Shown here: positions 26,581 to 35,587 of the stretch, in pieces | Layout: each line of letters opens with the position of its first letter | Numbering within the stretch: position 1 is the stretch's first letter | Assembly: GCF_049445795.1 (NCBI RefSeq) | Contig: NZ_JBMSDT010000013.1 | Span: 186,001-250,000, forward strand | Length of the DNA stretch: 64,000 nt | Direction of reading: 5' to 3' | From: Larkinella sp049445795 | GTDB taxonomy: Bacteria; Bacteroidota; Bacteroidia; Cytophagales; Spirosomataceae | Position numbers and translations under genes: made by a program | The notes under the pieces: generated by a model | Seen by the model: only the letters and a program-made list of their open reading frames with translations | Databases searched by the model: none | Told to the model about the DNA's origin: nothing

Positions 26581-29500
26581 ATGCGTATTTTGACCGACAT
26601 ACGACTTCCGGCCTGGACCGTGCGTACGGCGATGGGATTGCTTTCCGTAGCCGTCGGGAGTTCGTGCAGCACCAGCGTTGAAAAACCGGCCGAGCTGGTG
26701 GCGGTGGAAAGCAAGTTGCCTGAAAAAGTCGATTACAACCTGCACGTTAAGCCCATTCTGTCCGACCGTTGCTTTGCCTGCCACGGCCCGGACAAGGCCA
26801 AGCAACAGGCCGGATTGCGGCTTGATACGCCCGAAGGTGCCTACGAGGCCCTGGCCGAAAGCGGCAAAACCGCCATTGTACCCGGTAATTTAGCCAAAAG
26901 TGAAGCCTACCATCGGATTATTTCGGACGATCCGGAATACCGGATGCCCACGCCGGAATCGAATCTTGTTCTGACGACCGAAGAGAAAGCCTTGCTGGTT
27001 CGCTGGATTGAGCAAGGGGCTGAATATAAACCGCATTGGTCACTAATTGCGCCCCAGCTCGCCGAGGTGCCGAAGGTGAAAAATGAGAAGTGGGCCAAAA
27101 ATGAGATCGACCATTTTGTTCTTAAAAAGCTGGAAGAAAAAGGGCTGACGCCCAATCCGGAAGCTGACAAAGCGACCCTGCTCCGCCGGGTTTCGCTGGA
27201 TTTGACCGGTTTGCCGCCGACGGTGGCTGAAGTAGATGCTTTTTTGGCGGATCATTCGCCAAATGCCTACGAAAAAGTCGTCAACCGGTTGTTCAGCAGT
27301 CCGCACTATGGCGAACGCCAGGCGACCGAATGGCTGGATGCGGCCCGCTACGCCGATACACACGGTTATCAGGACGACGGTTTGCGGACGATGTGGCCCT
27401 ACCGCAACTGGGTGATCACGGCGTACAACAAAAACCTGCGGTTTGATAAGTTTATTACGTGGCAGCTGGCGGGCGATATGCTTCCGCATCCGACCCAGAA
27501 CATGCTGCTGGCCACCGCCTTCAACCGCAACCACCAGCAAAGCCAGGAAGGCGGTATTGTGGACGAAGAATACCGGGTCGAATACGTTGCCGACCGCGTG
27601 AACACCTTTGGGAAAGCGATGCTGGGCATGACGGTCGAGTGCGCCCGCTGCCACGATCACAAATACGACCCGATCAGTCAGAAGGATTATTATTCGTTGT
27701 TTGCCTTTTTCAACAACAACAACGAGCGCGGGCAAATCCCGTACAACGGCGAACCCGCCCCAACCATTACCCTCACCTCTTCGGCCACCGACGCGCAGCT
27801 GAAGTTTATTCGCGAACAACTGACGCCCTTGCAACAGCGCCTGAACCCCAATCGGCCGGAATACCAGCGCGGTTTTGGGCAGTGGCTGAGTCAGGCTGAA
27901 CGCAGTCCACAATCGTCGATCAACGAGGGGTTGGTCGCTCACTACACTTTTGACGAAGCCGACCGGCTGGATTTCAAGGCCTACGAGCATTCGGAAGAAA
28001 AGAAAATCAAAGACGCCGAACGGAAGAAAGAGAACGAGTTAAAGAAAAAGGAAGAAGAGCGCCGGAAAAAACTCGGACTGCCGGAAGTGAAAAAACCGGC
28101 GGTGCCGAAATCCCGCGAAGAACTGGAAAAAGACCCCCGCAACGCGTTCTGGAACCAGGTGAACGATACGTTGCCAGCCCGGCTGGCCGGCGACCCGGAA
28201 AGTTTGCCGTATCAGATAAAAGGCCGGGTGGGCATGGCGCGCTACCTGATCGGTGACAGCAATATTGAACTGCCCCGCCCCGTCGGTTTTTTCGAGCAAA
28301 ATAAACCGTTTACGGTCAGTGCGTGGTTTAATGTGGCCAAACCGGGTGTGGAAGGGATGCTGATGGGCAAATCGAATGGGCCATTCGACGGAAACCGGGG
28401 TTACGAAATCGAACTGTTGAAAGACGGCCGGTTTAAACTCACAATGAATCACGTCTGGCCCGACAACAGCCTGGATTTGGAAACCGTCGGCAAGATTCGT
28501 TACAAACAGTGGTTTCACCTGGCAATGACTTACGACGGCTCGGGCCGGGCGGCTGGAATTAAACTCTATCTGGACGGAAAACCGGCTCCGCTGCGCGTCG
28601 TGACCGACAAACTGCGGCACAGCATTGACCACGGCCAAAACGGCAGGAACTGGACGGGTTCGCCGTTCCTGATTGGTCGGATTCACGATCACTACATCAA
28701 GGATTACGCGATTGACGAACTACGGATTTACAACCGCCGTTTGACGCCCCTGGAAATTCCGAAGCTGGCGGGCCAACCCGATGCGTTGACAACGGCTTTG
28801 TACACCCCGGCTGCGAAACGCACGGCAACCCAACGCGCTGATTTGTACACCTATTACGTGATTACCCACGACTCGACCTACCGGAAAGCCTTTTCCGAAT
28901 ACCAGGAGTTCCGGGCGAAGGAATTGAATCTGTACAACAATTCCGATCAGGTGATGGTGATGAATGAGCGGAAATATCCCCGCAAAACCTTCCTGTTGAA
29001 GCGTGGGGCCTACGATGCGCCGGGCGAGGAAGTGAACCCAGCCACCCCCGCCCAACTGCTGCCATTTCCCGCAGAATACCCGAAAAACCGGCTTGGTTTG
29101 GCTCAATGGCTGCTGCATCCTGATAATTCACTGTTCAGTCGGGTGATGGTCAACCGGTTCTGGCAGCAGTATTTCGGGCAAGGTTTGGTGAAAAGCAGCG
29201 ACGATTTCGGGAATCAGGGCAATCTGCCTTCGCACCCCGAATTGCTGGATTATCTGGCGGTTCGATTCCGGGATGGTGCGGGTTCGTCGGGCGTCTGGAA
29301 TGCCAAAGCCTTGCAGAAACTGATTGTGATGTCAGCCACCTACCGCCAGTCGTCCGTGGCCGATCCGAAGAAAATCGAAGCAGATCTGGACAATTCATTG
29401 CTGTCGCGCGGACCCAGCTACCGGATGTCGGCCGAACAGGTGCGGGATATTGCGCTGGCATCCAGCGGGTTATTGTCAGAAAAAATCGGCGGGCCGAGTG

Positions 29501-30042
29501 TGCATCCGTACCAACCCGCCGGCATCTGGGAAGCCCTGGCCACCCGGAATGCGATTAATTACGTGCAGAACCACGGTGACAGCCTGTACCGCCGGAGTTT
29601 GTATACGGTTTGGAAACGGTCGTCGCCCCCGCCGATGATGCTCAACTTCGACGCGGCCGAACGCCATACCTGCATCGTGAAACGCCAGAAAACCAGCACG
29701 CCCTTGCAGGCCCTGGTGACGCTGAACGACCCGCAGTTTGTGGAAGCCGCCCGGGTGTTGGCGCAAAGGGCAAAGGGCCTGGGGCTTGGGGATGAACGGT
29801 TGATTGAGTATGTGTTCAAAGCGGTGACCAGCCGCCCGGTTCGTCCGGCAGAAACCGCCCTGATGAAGCAGTTGTATGCCGAAGAACTGGCTGATTTTAA
29901 GCAGAATCCGAAACGGGCCACGGAGTTGTTGAGTGTCGGTGAATACCCGATCGCCAAAGAAATCCCGGCTTCTGAACTGGCGGCCTGGACGGTGGTCACC
30001 AGCACGATTATGAACGTTGACGAAGCCATTATCAAACGATAA
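26581..30042 (+). CDS. DUF1549/DUF1553 cytochrome protein with LamG domain (PSCyt1-PSCyt2-PSD1)
   Basis: A 1,153-residue protein probably lipidated at a lipobox (AVGSSC near residue 30). Domains in order: PSCyt1 cytochrome with CFACH (about 62); DUF1549 (KNEIDHFVLKKLEEKGL, LRRVSLDLTGLPPT, about 170-380) with a second heme-type motif CARCH (about 356); a highly charged K/E-rich helical insertion (about 463-505); a LamG/concanavalin-like domain (about 555-730); and DUF1553 (NRLGLAQWLLHPDNSLFSRVMVNRFWQQ, STPLQALVTLNDPQFVEAARVLA) to the end. These proteins are abundant in Planctomycetes and thought to take part in sulfated or complex polysaccharide catabolism; function is not proven. A DUF1501 gene follows, the usual partner. 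Confidence 0.92.
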   Translation: MRILTDIRLPAWTVRTAMGLLSVAVGSSCSTSVEKPAELVAVESKLPEKVDYNLHVKPILSDRCFACHGPDKAKQQAGLRLDTPEGAYEALAESGKTAIVPGNLAKSEAYHRIISDDPEYRMPTPESNLVLTTEEKALLVRWIEQGAEYKPHWSLIAPQLAEVPKVKNEKWAKNEIDHFVLKKLEEKGLTPNPEADKATLLRRVSLDLTGLPPTVAEVDAFLADHSPNAYEKVVNRLFSSPHYGERQATEWLDAARYADTHGYQDDGLRTMWPYRNWVITAYNKNLRFDKFITWQLAGDMLPHPTQNMLLATAFNRNHQQSQEGGIVDEEYRVEYVADRVNTFGKAMLGMTVECARCHDHKYDPISQKDYYSLFAFFNNNNERGQIPYNGEPAPTITLTSSATDAQLKFIREQLTPLQQRLNPNRPEYQRGFGQWLSQAERSPQSSINEGLVAHYTFDEADRLDFKAYEHSEEKKIKDAERKKENELKKKEEERRKKLGLPEVKKPAVPKSREELEKDPRNAFWNQVNDTLPARLAGDPESLPYQIKGRVGMARYLIGDSNIELPRPVGFFEQNKPFTVSAWFNVAKPGVEGMLMGKSNGPFDGNRGYEIELLKDGRFKLTMNHVWPDNSLDLETVGKIRYKQWFHLAMTYDGSGRAAGIKLYLDGKPAPLRVVTDKLRHSIDHGQNGRNWTGSPFLIGRIHDHYIKDYAIDELRIYNRRLTPLEIPKLAGQPDALTTALYTPAAKRTATQRADLYTYYVITHDSTYRKAFSEYQEFRAKELNLYNNSDQVMVMNERKYPRKTFLLKRGAYDAPGEEVNPATPAQLLPFPAEYPKNRLGLAQWLLHPDNSLFSRVMVNRFWQQYFGQGLVKSSDDFGNQGNLPSHPELLDYLAVRFRDGAGSSGVWNAKALQKLIVMSATYRQSSVADPKKIEADLDNSLLSRGPSYRMSAEQVRDIALASSGLLSEKIGGPSVHPYQPAGIWEALATRNAINYVQNHGDSLYRRSLYTVWKRSSPPPMMLNFDAAERHTCIVKRQKTSTPLQALVTLNDPQFVEAARVLAQRAKGLGLGDERLIEYVFKAVTSRPVRPAETALMKQLYAEELADFKQNPKRATELLSVGEYPIAKEIPASELAAWTVVTSTIMNVDEAIIKR
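29761..29794. repeat. GC-rich heptamer run inside the DUF1553 coding region
   Basis: GCAAAGG, GCAAAGG, GCCTGGG and GCTTGGG follow one another with a 7-nt period and match the GGGCAAA family at 18,147 and in uvrA. It encodes AQRAKGLGLGDE at a position that varies in length in this family. It may be chance. Confidence 0.4.
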
Positions 30043-30046
30043 ACCC

Positions 30047-30141
30047 CTCTGCTCAACTCTAATTTTCTCCGCTTAACTCCGCGAAATAGCTTTTTAAATT
30101 GTTTCGCGGAGTTGAGCGGAGGGAATCAGAGTCTAGCGGAG
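30047..30141. repeat. Inverted repeat of CTCCGCTTAA-type units
   Basis: Arms CTCCGCTTAACTCCGCGAAA (30067-30086) and TTTCGCGGAGTTGAGCGGAG (30102-30121) pair with one mismatch. A looser outer pair (CTCTGCTCAACTCT with AGAGTCTAGCGGAG) extends it. The right arm runs almost to the ribosome-binding region of the DUF1501 gene. Confidence 0.75.
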
Positions 30142-30155
30142 AAAAGGAGAAGGTC

Positions 30156-31604
30156 ATGTACAATCTGGAAGACGAATTGCACGATCAGTTGAGCCGCCGG
30201 AATTTTCTGGGGAAAACCAGTGCCGGTTTGGGCGCGATGGCGCTGGCTTCGCTGCTCAACCCGACCAAAACACTGGCCGGTTCGGAAGAAAACCGGGCAC
30301 CCGGAAAACCGCATTTTTCGCCGAAAGTAAAGCGGATCATTTACCTGTTTCAGAGCGGGGCACCCTCGCAATTGGATTTGTTTGATTACAAACCCCGGCT
30401 GGAAACGATGTGGGGGCAGGATTTGCCCGAATCCGTGCGGAAAGGGCAACGGCTGACGGGCATGACCGCCGGGCAAAGCCGGTTTCCACTGGCGGCTTCC
30501 AAATTCAAGTTTGCTAAACACGGCAATAGCCAGATGTGGGTCAGTGAGTTGCTGCCCTACACCTCGCGCATCACGGACGATTTGTGTTTTATCCGGTCGA
30601 TGCACACCGAAGCCATCAACCACGATCCGGCGGTAACCTTCTTTCAGACCGGTTCACAGCAGGCCGGCCGTCCGTCGTTTGGGTCCTGGGCCAGCTACGG
30701 GTTGGGGTCGGATAACCAGAATTTACCGGCTTTTGTCGTGCTGCTTTCGAAAGGTCGCGATGGCGATCAGCCGCTGTATGCCAAGTTGTGGAGCAACGGT
30801 TTTTTGCCGTCGGTGCACCAGGGCGTCGTTTTTCGCTCCGGCCCCGACCCGGTTTATTACCTCAACAACCCGCCGGGTATCGACAAAACCAGCCGTCGGC
30901 GGATGCTCGATTACCTCGGCAAACTGCACCAGGAGCAATACAAACAGGTGCTTGATCCGGAAATCAACAACCGGATGGCGCAGTACGAAATGGCCTACCG
31001 GATGCAGACCTCCGTGCCCGAAACGCTCGATATTTCGAAAGAACCGGATTATATTTTCGACCTATACGGCCCCGATTCGCGCAAACCGGGCACTTTTGCC
31101 GCCAATTGCCTGCTGGCCCGGAAACTGATTGAAAAAGACGTCAAGTTTGTGCAATTGTACCACCAAGGCTGGGATCAGCACGGCAATTTGCCCAACGACA
31201 TCAAAATTCAGACGAAGAGCGTCGATCAGCCGTCGGCGGCTTTGATCATGGATTTAAAGCAACGCGGTTTGCTCGACGACACGTTGGTGATCTGGGGCGG
31301 GGAATTTGGCCGAACCAATTATTCACAGGGCAAACTATCGAAAGAGAATTACGGTCGCGATCACCACCCCCGTTGCTTTACGGTTTGGATGGCGGGAGCG
31401 GGCGTCAAAAAGGGGATGATTTACGGCGAAACTGACGAGTTTGGGTACAATATTGCCAAAGATCCGGTTCACGTTCACGATTTCCAGGCCACAATTCTGC
31501 ACCTGATGGGCGTCGACCACGAGAAGCTCGTTTTCAAACACCAGGGACGCCGATACCGGCTGACGGATGTGCACGGAAAGGTCGTGAAGTCGGTTTTGGC
31601 GTGA
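30156..31604 (+). CDS. DUF1501 family protein, Tat-exported
   Basis: A 482-residue protein from the ATG at 30156 (preceded by AAAGGAGAAGG); an upstream in-frame start at 30099 lies inside an inverted repeat and is rejected. The N-terminus has a twin-arginine-like motif (LSRRNFLGKTSAGLGAMALA). The mature part has the DUF1501 signature: FLFQSGAPSQLDLFDYKP, MHTEAINHDPAVTFFQTG, GWDQHGNLPNDIK and IWGGEFGRTNYSQG, with an alkaline-phosphatase/sulfatase-like fold as known for the family. DUF1501 proteins are the partners of DUF1549/DUF1553 cytochromes, as here. The activity is unknown. Confidence 0.92.
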   Translation: MYNLEDELHDQLSRRNFLGKTSAGLGAMALASLLNPTKTLAGSEENRAPGKPHFSPKVKRIIYLFQSGAPSQLDLFDYKPRLETMWGQDLPESVRKGQRLTGMTAGQSRFPLAASKFKFAKHGNSQMWVSELLPYTSRITDDLCFIRSMHTEAINHDPAVTFFQTGSQQAGRPSFGSWASYGLGSDNQNLPAFVVLLSKGRDGDQPLYAKLWSNGFLPSVHQGVVFRSGPDPVYYLNNPPGIDKTSRRRMLDYLGKLHQEQYKQVLDPEINNRMAQYEMAYRMQTSVPETLDISKEPDYIFDLYGPDSRKPGTFAANCLLARKLIEKDVKFVQLYHQGWDQHGNLPNDIKIQTKSVDQPSAALIMDLKQRGLLDDTLVIWGGEFGRTNYSQGKLSKENYGRDHHPRCFTVWMAGAGVKKGMIYGETDEFGYNIAKDPVHVHDFQATILHLMGVDHEKLVFKHQGRRYRLTDVHGKVVKSVLA

Positions 31605-31637
31605 AAAGCATGAAGGAACCTGAAGCGAAATAGGTTG

Positions 31638-31784
31638 TAATAGCCCACGGTTTCAACCGTGGGCACCGCGAAAAACGGCATTTACCCCAACCGTTTTAAC
31701 GGTTTTGAAAACCTGAAACCGTTAAAACGGTTAGCCACTTTCCTGTTTTGTGCACGAGCCCACGATTAAAATCATGGGCTATTA
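31638..31784. repeat. Tripartite palindromic element (REP/MITE-like)
   Basis: A 147-bp symmetric unit. A hairpin GCCCACGGTT/AACCGTGGGC (31643-31664), a central 17-bp inverted repeat AACCGTTTTAACGGTTT with its complement (31689-31705, 31716-31732), and a third hairpin GCCCACGATT/AATCATGGGC (31758-31779, one mismatch). The whole starts TAATAGCCC and ends GGGCTATTA. No open reading frame. No transposase is near. Confidence 0.85.
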
Positions 31785-31833
31785 TTTTGAATTTCCCAAT
31801 ACAAACTCTGGCCAGATGCCGAATTATCCTTCC

Positions 31834-31841
31834 TATCTTTG
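31834..31841 (+). promoter_or_regulatory. -7 element of the SnoaL-like/GNAT operon
   Basis: TATCTTTG, a perfect TAnnTTTG, 25 nt upstream of the ATG at 31867. The -33 region is weak. Confidence 0.5.
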
Positions 31842-31866
31842 CGCCAAATCAACCTAATTTATCGGA

Positions 31867-32265
31867 ATGGCGGCTTTAGACGTTGTGAAAAAATACTACG
31901 ATTGTTTCAATCAGAAAGACTGGAACGGGATGCTGGCGCTGGTTCACCCCGACATCCGGCACGAACCCAACCAGGGCGAAGCACGTATCGGCATCGAAAA
32001 ATTTACCGAGTTTGTTCATCACATGGATGAGTCGTACGACGAGACGCTGACGGAGATGGTTTTCTTCACAGAGCCGTCCGACCAACGCGTTGCAGCGGAG
32101 TTTGTGGTAAACGGGTTGTACAAGAAAGCAGAAGACGGTTTGCCCGCAGCCCACTACCAAACGTACGTGGTACCGGCAGCCGCTTTTCTGGAAGTGAACA
32201 ATGGCAAAATCAGCCGCGTAACCACTTATTATAACCTGCCGCTCTGGATCAAAGCCGTTTCGTAA
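31867..32265 (+). CDS. SnoaL-like / NTF2-fold protein (ketosteroid isomerase-related)
   Basis: A 132-residue protein of the NTF2-like fold: VVKKYYDCFNQKDWNGMLALVHPDIRHEPNQGE, followed by ATYQ-like strands (AHYQTYVVPAAAFLEVNNGKI) and TTYYNLPLWIKAV. Length and order of elements match the ketosteroid-isomerase/SnoaL group, which contains many small hydrolases, isomerases and binding proteins. Substrate unknown. Only 3 bp separate it from the GNAT gene, so the two are co-transcribed. Confidence 0.82.
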   Translation: MAALDVVKKYYDCFNQKDWNGMLALVHPDIRHEPNQGEARIGIEKFTEFVHHMDESYDETLTEMVFFTEPSDQRVAAEFVVNGLYKKAEDGLPAAHYQTYVVPAAAFLEVNNGKISRVTTYYNLPLWIKAVS

Positions 32266-32268
32266 GCC

Positions 32269-32862
32269 ATGCGATCTTTGTCGTTCAGTACGAAGCGCGG
32301 GGCGGAGATCGAGTCGGTTTTTGACGAACTGGCGGCTTTGCGCATTGGGGTTTTTCGCGACTTTCCGTATCTCTACGAAGGCACCATCGCGTACGAAAAG
32401 GAATACCTGAAAACCTACACGCAATCGGAACATTCTTTTTTATTCGCGGTGTACGACGGCCCCAGGATGGTCGGCGCTACGACCTGCATTCCGCTACGTG
32501 ACGAAACCGTCGACATTCGGACACCTTTCGAACGGTCTGATTTTGAGATTGATACCATTTTCTACTTCGGCGAAAGTATCCTGCTTCCGGAGTTTCGCGG
32601 GCACGGTTTTGGGCACCGGTTTTTTGATGAGCGGGAAGCCCATGCCCGGCGCTTTGGTACGTACAAAACCGCCTGTTTCTGTTCGGTAGAACGGGAGGAG
32701 GACCACCCCGCTAAACCGCTCGACTACCGCCCGAATGATGCGTTCTGGACTCGCCGGGGTTACGCCAAAATGCCGTCCATGCGAAGTACCATGAGTTGGC
32801 CCGACCAGGGCGAAACCGTCTCGACACCCAAACCAATGGTGTACTGGCTAAGGGCGCTTTAA
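32269..32862 (+). CDS. GNAT-family N-acetyltransferase
   Basis: A 197-residue protein. The acetyl-CoA-binding motif A is visible as ILLPEFRGHGFGHRFFDER (R/Q-x-x-G-x-G). It has a long C-terminal region (DHPAKPLDYRPNDAFWTRRGYAKMP) as in GNAT proteins acting on small molecules. The acyl acceptor is unknown. Operon with the upstream SnoaL-like gene. Confidence 0.82.
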   Translation: MRSLSFSTKRGAEIESVFDELAALRIGVFRDFPYLYEGTIAYEKEYLKTYTQSEHSFLFAVYDGPRMVGATTCIPLRDETVDIRTPFERSDFEIDTIFYFGESILLPEFRGHGFGHRFFDEREAHARRFGTYKTACFCSVEREEDHPAKPLDYRPNDAFWTRRGYAKMPSMRSTMSWPDQGETVSTPKPMVYWLRAL

Positions 32863-32948
32863 CCTTTTCGGACAAAAATCTTTCCGGGCTCTTGGCAACA
32901 ATTTCCGGCTTCGGTGCTTTTTATAGGTGGACTCCTCGCTAAAAAACC

Positions 32949-34064
32949 ATGAACTGGACAGATTTTTGGGATAGCCTCGGCCAATTCGGAACAGAGATTG
33001 ACCGCTGGCTGCGGCATAATCGAAAGCTCTCCGGCTGGCTGATGCTGGCCGTATCCGTCGGAGCCGGGCTGTTGGTCAATCTCATTGTGACGCAGGTGGT
33101 GCGGCTGATTTTACGCCGACGGTACAGTGAAGTGCTGGGTTTGCTGCGGCACTACATTCGCAATGCGTTCTACCTGTTTATTCCGGCTCTATTTTTCCTG
33201 GTGATTACCAACATCCAGGAGCGGGCGTTTCGGCGGTTTCCGTACGCATCGAAAGCGGCTGAAGTTATTTTTGTCATTGCCACTACCTGGTTGGTGGTTC
33301 AGTTGCTAAAAGTGGGCGAACGGCTCATTATTCGGCAGTACGACACGGCTAGCGACGTGAATCTGCACCTGCGGAAATTTGTTACGCAAATCCGGTTTGT
33401 TCGGCAATTTGTTTCTATTCTAGTCATTGTCATCGGTTTTTCGATCCTGTTGTTGTCGTTCAACGGCGGGCGGAAGATTGGTCTGAGCTTCCTGACTTCG
33501 GCGGGGATTGCGTCGGTGGTCATCGGTTTTGCGGCCCAGCGGACCATTGCCAACCTGCTGGCCGGGATTCAGATTGCTTTCACCCAACAAATCCGGGTCG
33601 ATGATGCTGTGGTGGTCGAAAACGAATGGGGGCGGATTGAGGAGATCAACCTGACGAACGTCGTCGTCCGCGTCTGGGACCGTCGGCGGCTGATTTTGCC
33701 GATTACCTATTTTATCGAAAAACCGTTCCAGAACTGGACCCGCTCGCAGGCTTCGGTATTAGGCACGGTTTTGCTCTACCTTGATTACTTGGTGCCGGTG
33801 GAGCGCGTCCGGGAAAAAGCACAGGAACTGGTGGAGAATAACCCGCTGTGGGACAAGGAGGTATGCGCCGTCCAGGTAACCGACATTCAACCTACCTGCG
33901 TGGTGGTCCGCATCCTGACCTCGGCCCGCAACTCCGGCGAAAGCTTCGATCTGCGGTGTTTTATCCGCGAAAACATCATTGCGTTCATTCGGGAGGAATA
34001 CCCCGAGAGCCTGCCGAAAACGCGGTTTCAACAGGTAGAAGAAGCCCGTACCCACGGACTTTAG
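32949..34064 (+). CDS. MscS-type mechanosensitive ion channel
   Basis: A 371-residue membrane protein with four to five transmembrane helices, the pore helix at about 178-205 (GLSFLTSAGIASVVIGFAAQ), followed by the MscS beta domain (IRVDDAVVVENEWGRIEEINLTNVVVRVWDRRRLILPI) and the alpha/beta domain. The family releases solutes on osmotic downshock. The last seven codons (ARTHGL and the stop) lie inside a palindromic repeat that starts at 34,046, so the original C-terminus has been replaced or trimmed. Confidence 0.9.
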   Translation: MNWTDFWDSLGQFGTEIDRWLRHNRKLSGWLMLAVSVGAGLLVNLIVTQVVRLILRRRYSEVLGLLRHYIRNAFYLFIPALFFLVITNIQERAFRRFPYASKAAEVIFVIATTWLVVQLLKVGERLIIRQYDTASDVNLHLRKFVTQIRFVRQFVSILVIVIGFSILLLSFNGGRKIGLSFLTSAGIASVVIGFAAQRTIANLLAGIQIAFTQQIRVDDAVVVENEWGRIEEINLTNVVVRVWDRRRLILPITYFIEKPFQNWTRSQASVLGTVLLYLDYLVPVERVREKAQELVENNPLWDKEVCAVQVTDIQPTCVVVRILTSARNSGESFDLRCFIRENIIAFIREEYPESLPKTRFQQVEEARTHGL

Positions 34065-34131
34065 TCCGTGAGAGTTAGTACCAACTTCTGGATTTGGAAT
34101 CACTCTCACGGACTAAAGTCCGTGGGTACGG
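34046..34131. repeat. Palindromic element overlapping the mscS 3' end
   Basis: Perfect 30-nt arms: 34046-34075 (begins CCGTACCCACGGACTTTAG) and 34102-34131. Each arm contains its own palindrome CACGGACT-TTAGTCCGTG. Same family as 22,878-23,006 but without the GC-rich module. It supplies the mscS stop codon at 34062-34064. Confidence 0.9.
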
Positions 34132-34136
34132 AACGA

Positions 34137-34161
34137 CGAAGGGCACCATTGGTGCCCTTCG
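34137..34161. repeat. Near-perfect 25-nt palindrome
   Basis: CGAAGGGCACCA and its complement (34150-34161) with a single-base centre, directly after the preceding element. No T-run follows on either strand, so it is listed as a repeat rather than a terminator. Confidence 0.7.
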
Positions 34162-34182
34162 AAATTAAGAAACAAGGATCGG

Positions 34183-35523
34183 CTAAACCGCTACGGTTTT
34201 GCCCGGCACGGCGACCGGATAGAAACCGTCGGCGTTGGGCAATAGCTTGGGTTTGGCATCCCAGGCCAGTTTTTCCGGGAACAGGTCGATGTTCGAGTTC
34301 AGGGCCTCATCCCATTTCACCACTTTGCCTGAATAGGTCGCCATACGGCCCATGATGGCCGTCAGCGTGCTTTTCGCGCCATTTTCGGCATCCCAGAACT
34401 TGTATTCGTTCTTAGCAATGGCCGCAAACAGTTCGTCGTGTTCGATCTGGTACGGATCGCCGTCGCCCTTGCCGTTATGCGTGTAAATGGAATTGCCCTT
34501 GTGGTCTTTCAGGATGCTTTGCCGCCCGAAGGAATCGACCCGGCCTTTCGTACCAACAAACGCTTCGTCCACTTTGCTGTAGGTGCCTTCGTAGTGGCGG
34601 CACTGGCTGTTGATCAGCGTGCCATCTTCGTAGACGTAATCCACGATGTGGTGGTCAAAGATTTCGCCGTACTCCTTACCCGTCCGCACCTGACGACCGC
34701 CGGTTCCCTGGGCCGAGACCGGATAGCCTTTTTTCACCCAGTTGGCCACGTCGATGTTGTGAATGTGCTGTTCGTTGATGTGATCCCCGCAGAGCCAGTT
34801 GAAGTAATACCAGTTCCGCATCTGGTGTTCCATTTCGGTCTGGTTCGGCTTACGCGGATTTACCCAAACGCCCCCACTTACCCAATAGACCGAACCGCCG
34901 ATGATGTCGCCCAGCGCGCCATCGTGGATTCGTTTGATCATTTCGCGGTAGTTCGGCTGGTAATGGCGTTGCAATCCAACGACCACGTTCAGTTTTTTCT
35001 TCTTGGCTTCTTCGGCAGCGGCCAGCACCCGGCGAACACCCGGTGCATCGGTAGCCACCGGTTTTTCCATGAAGACGTGCTTGTTTTGCTTGACGGCTTC
35101 TTCAAACATCATCGGCCGGAAACCCGGAGGAGTGGCCAGAATCACGACATCCGCCAACGGAATGGCTTTTTGATAGGCATCGAAACCGACAAACTTGCGT
35201 TCTTCCGGAACATCGACCCGCTTCGCCAGTTCCGGATTTTGATTTAAGGTTTTATACGCGTCGTCCAACCGATCACGGAACGCATCGGCAATCGCCACAA
35301 TTTTAACATTCTGCTTGCTTTTCAGGGCCTGAAGCGCAGCGCCTTTTCCCCGACCACCGCAGCCAATAAGCGCCACTTTGATGGTATCATCGGCCGAATT
35401 ATGAAAGCCATAGGAAGACGCAAAAGAAGGTAGGGTCGTTAACAGGGCACCGCCTGTCAAGAGGCCGGATTGTTTCAGAAACTCCCGGCGGCCGGCGTCC
35501 CGGCGGTTGGATTCGTTTGACAT
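34183..35523 (-). CDS. Gfo/Idh/MocA-family oxidoreductase, Tat-exported
   Basis: A 446-residue protein. A twin-arginine-type signal (GRREFLKQSGLLTGGALLTT) precedes a Rossmann NAD(P)-binding domain (KVALIGCGGRGKGAALQ, about 48-65) and the family EKP motif (VFMEKPVA, about 150-157). The C-terminal alpha/beta domain contains the likely catalytic stretch GDHINEQHIHNIDVANW. These exported members oxidise or reduce sugars or act as glycosidases through redox chemistry. It is followed upstream (in transcription order) by a SUMF1-like gene 64 bp away, probably the same operon, and fits the secreted carbohydrate-processing theme of this region. Confidence 0.88.
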   Translation of the reverse strand: MSNESNRRDAGRREFLKQSGLLTGGALLTTLPSFASSYGFHNSADDTIKVALIGCGGRGKGAALQALKSKQNVKIVAIADAFRDRLDDAYKTLNQNPELAKRVDVPEERKFVGFDAYQKAIPLADVVILATPPGFRPMMFEEAVKQNKHVFMEKPVATDAPGVRRVLAAAEEAKKKKLNVVVGLQRHYQPNYREMIKRIHDGALGDIIGGSVYWVSGGVWVNPRKPNQTEMEHQMRNWYYFNWLCGDHINEQHIHNIDVANWVKKGYPVSAQGTGGRQVRTGKEYGEIFDHHIVDYVYEDGTLINSQCRHYEGTYSKVDEAFVGTKGRVDSFGRQSILKDHKGNSIYTHNGKGDGDPYQIEHDELFAAIAKNEYKFWDAENGAKSTLTAIMGRMATYSGKVVKWDEALNSNIDLFPEKLAWDAKPKLLPNADGFYPVAVPGKTVAV

Positions 35524-35587
35524 AGGAAAAAGGTTTAAAAATAAGGTATATAACGTCCAATGGCAAATACTCTAAAATAGGTCTACC

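Noticed and set aside
34137..34161. The 25-nt palindrome as a Rho-independent terminator.
   Set aside because: No T-run follows on either strand and the loop is only one base; it looks like another palindromic repeat.
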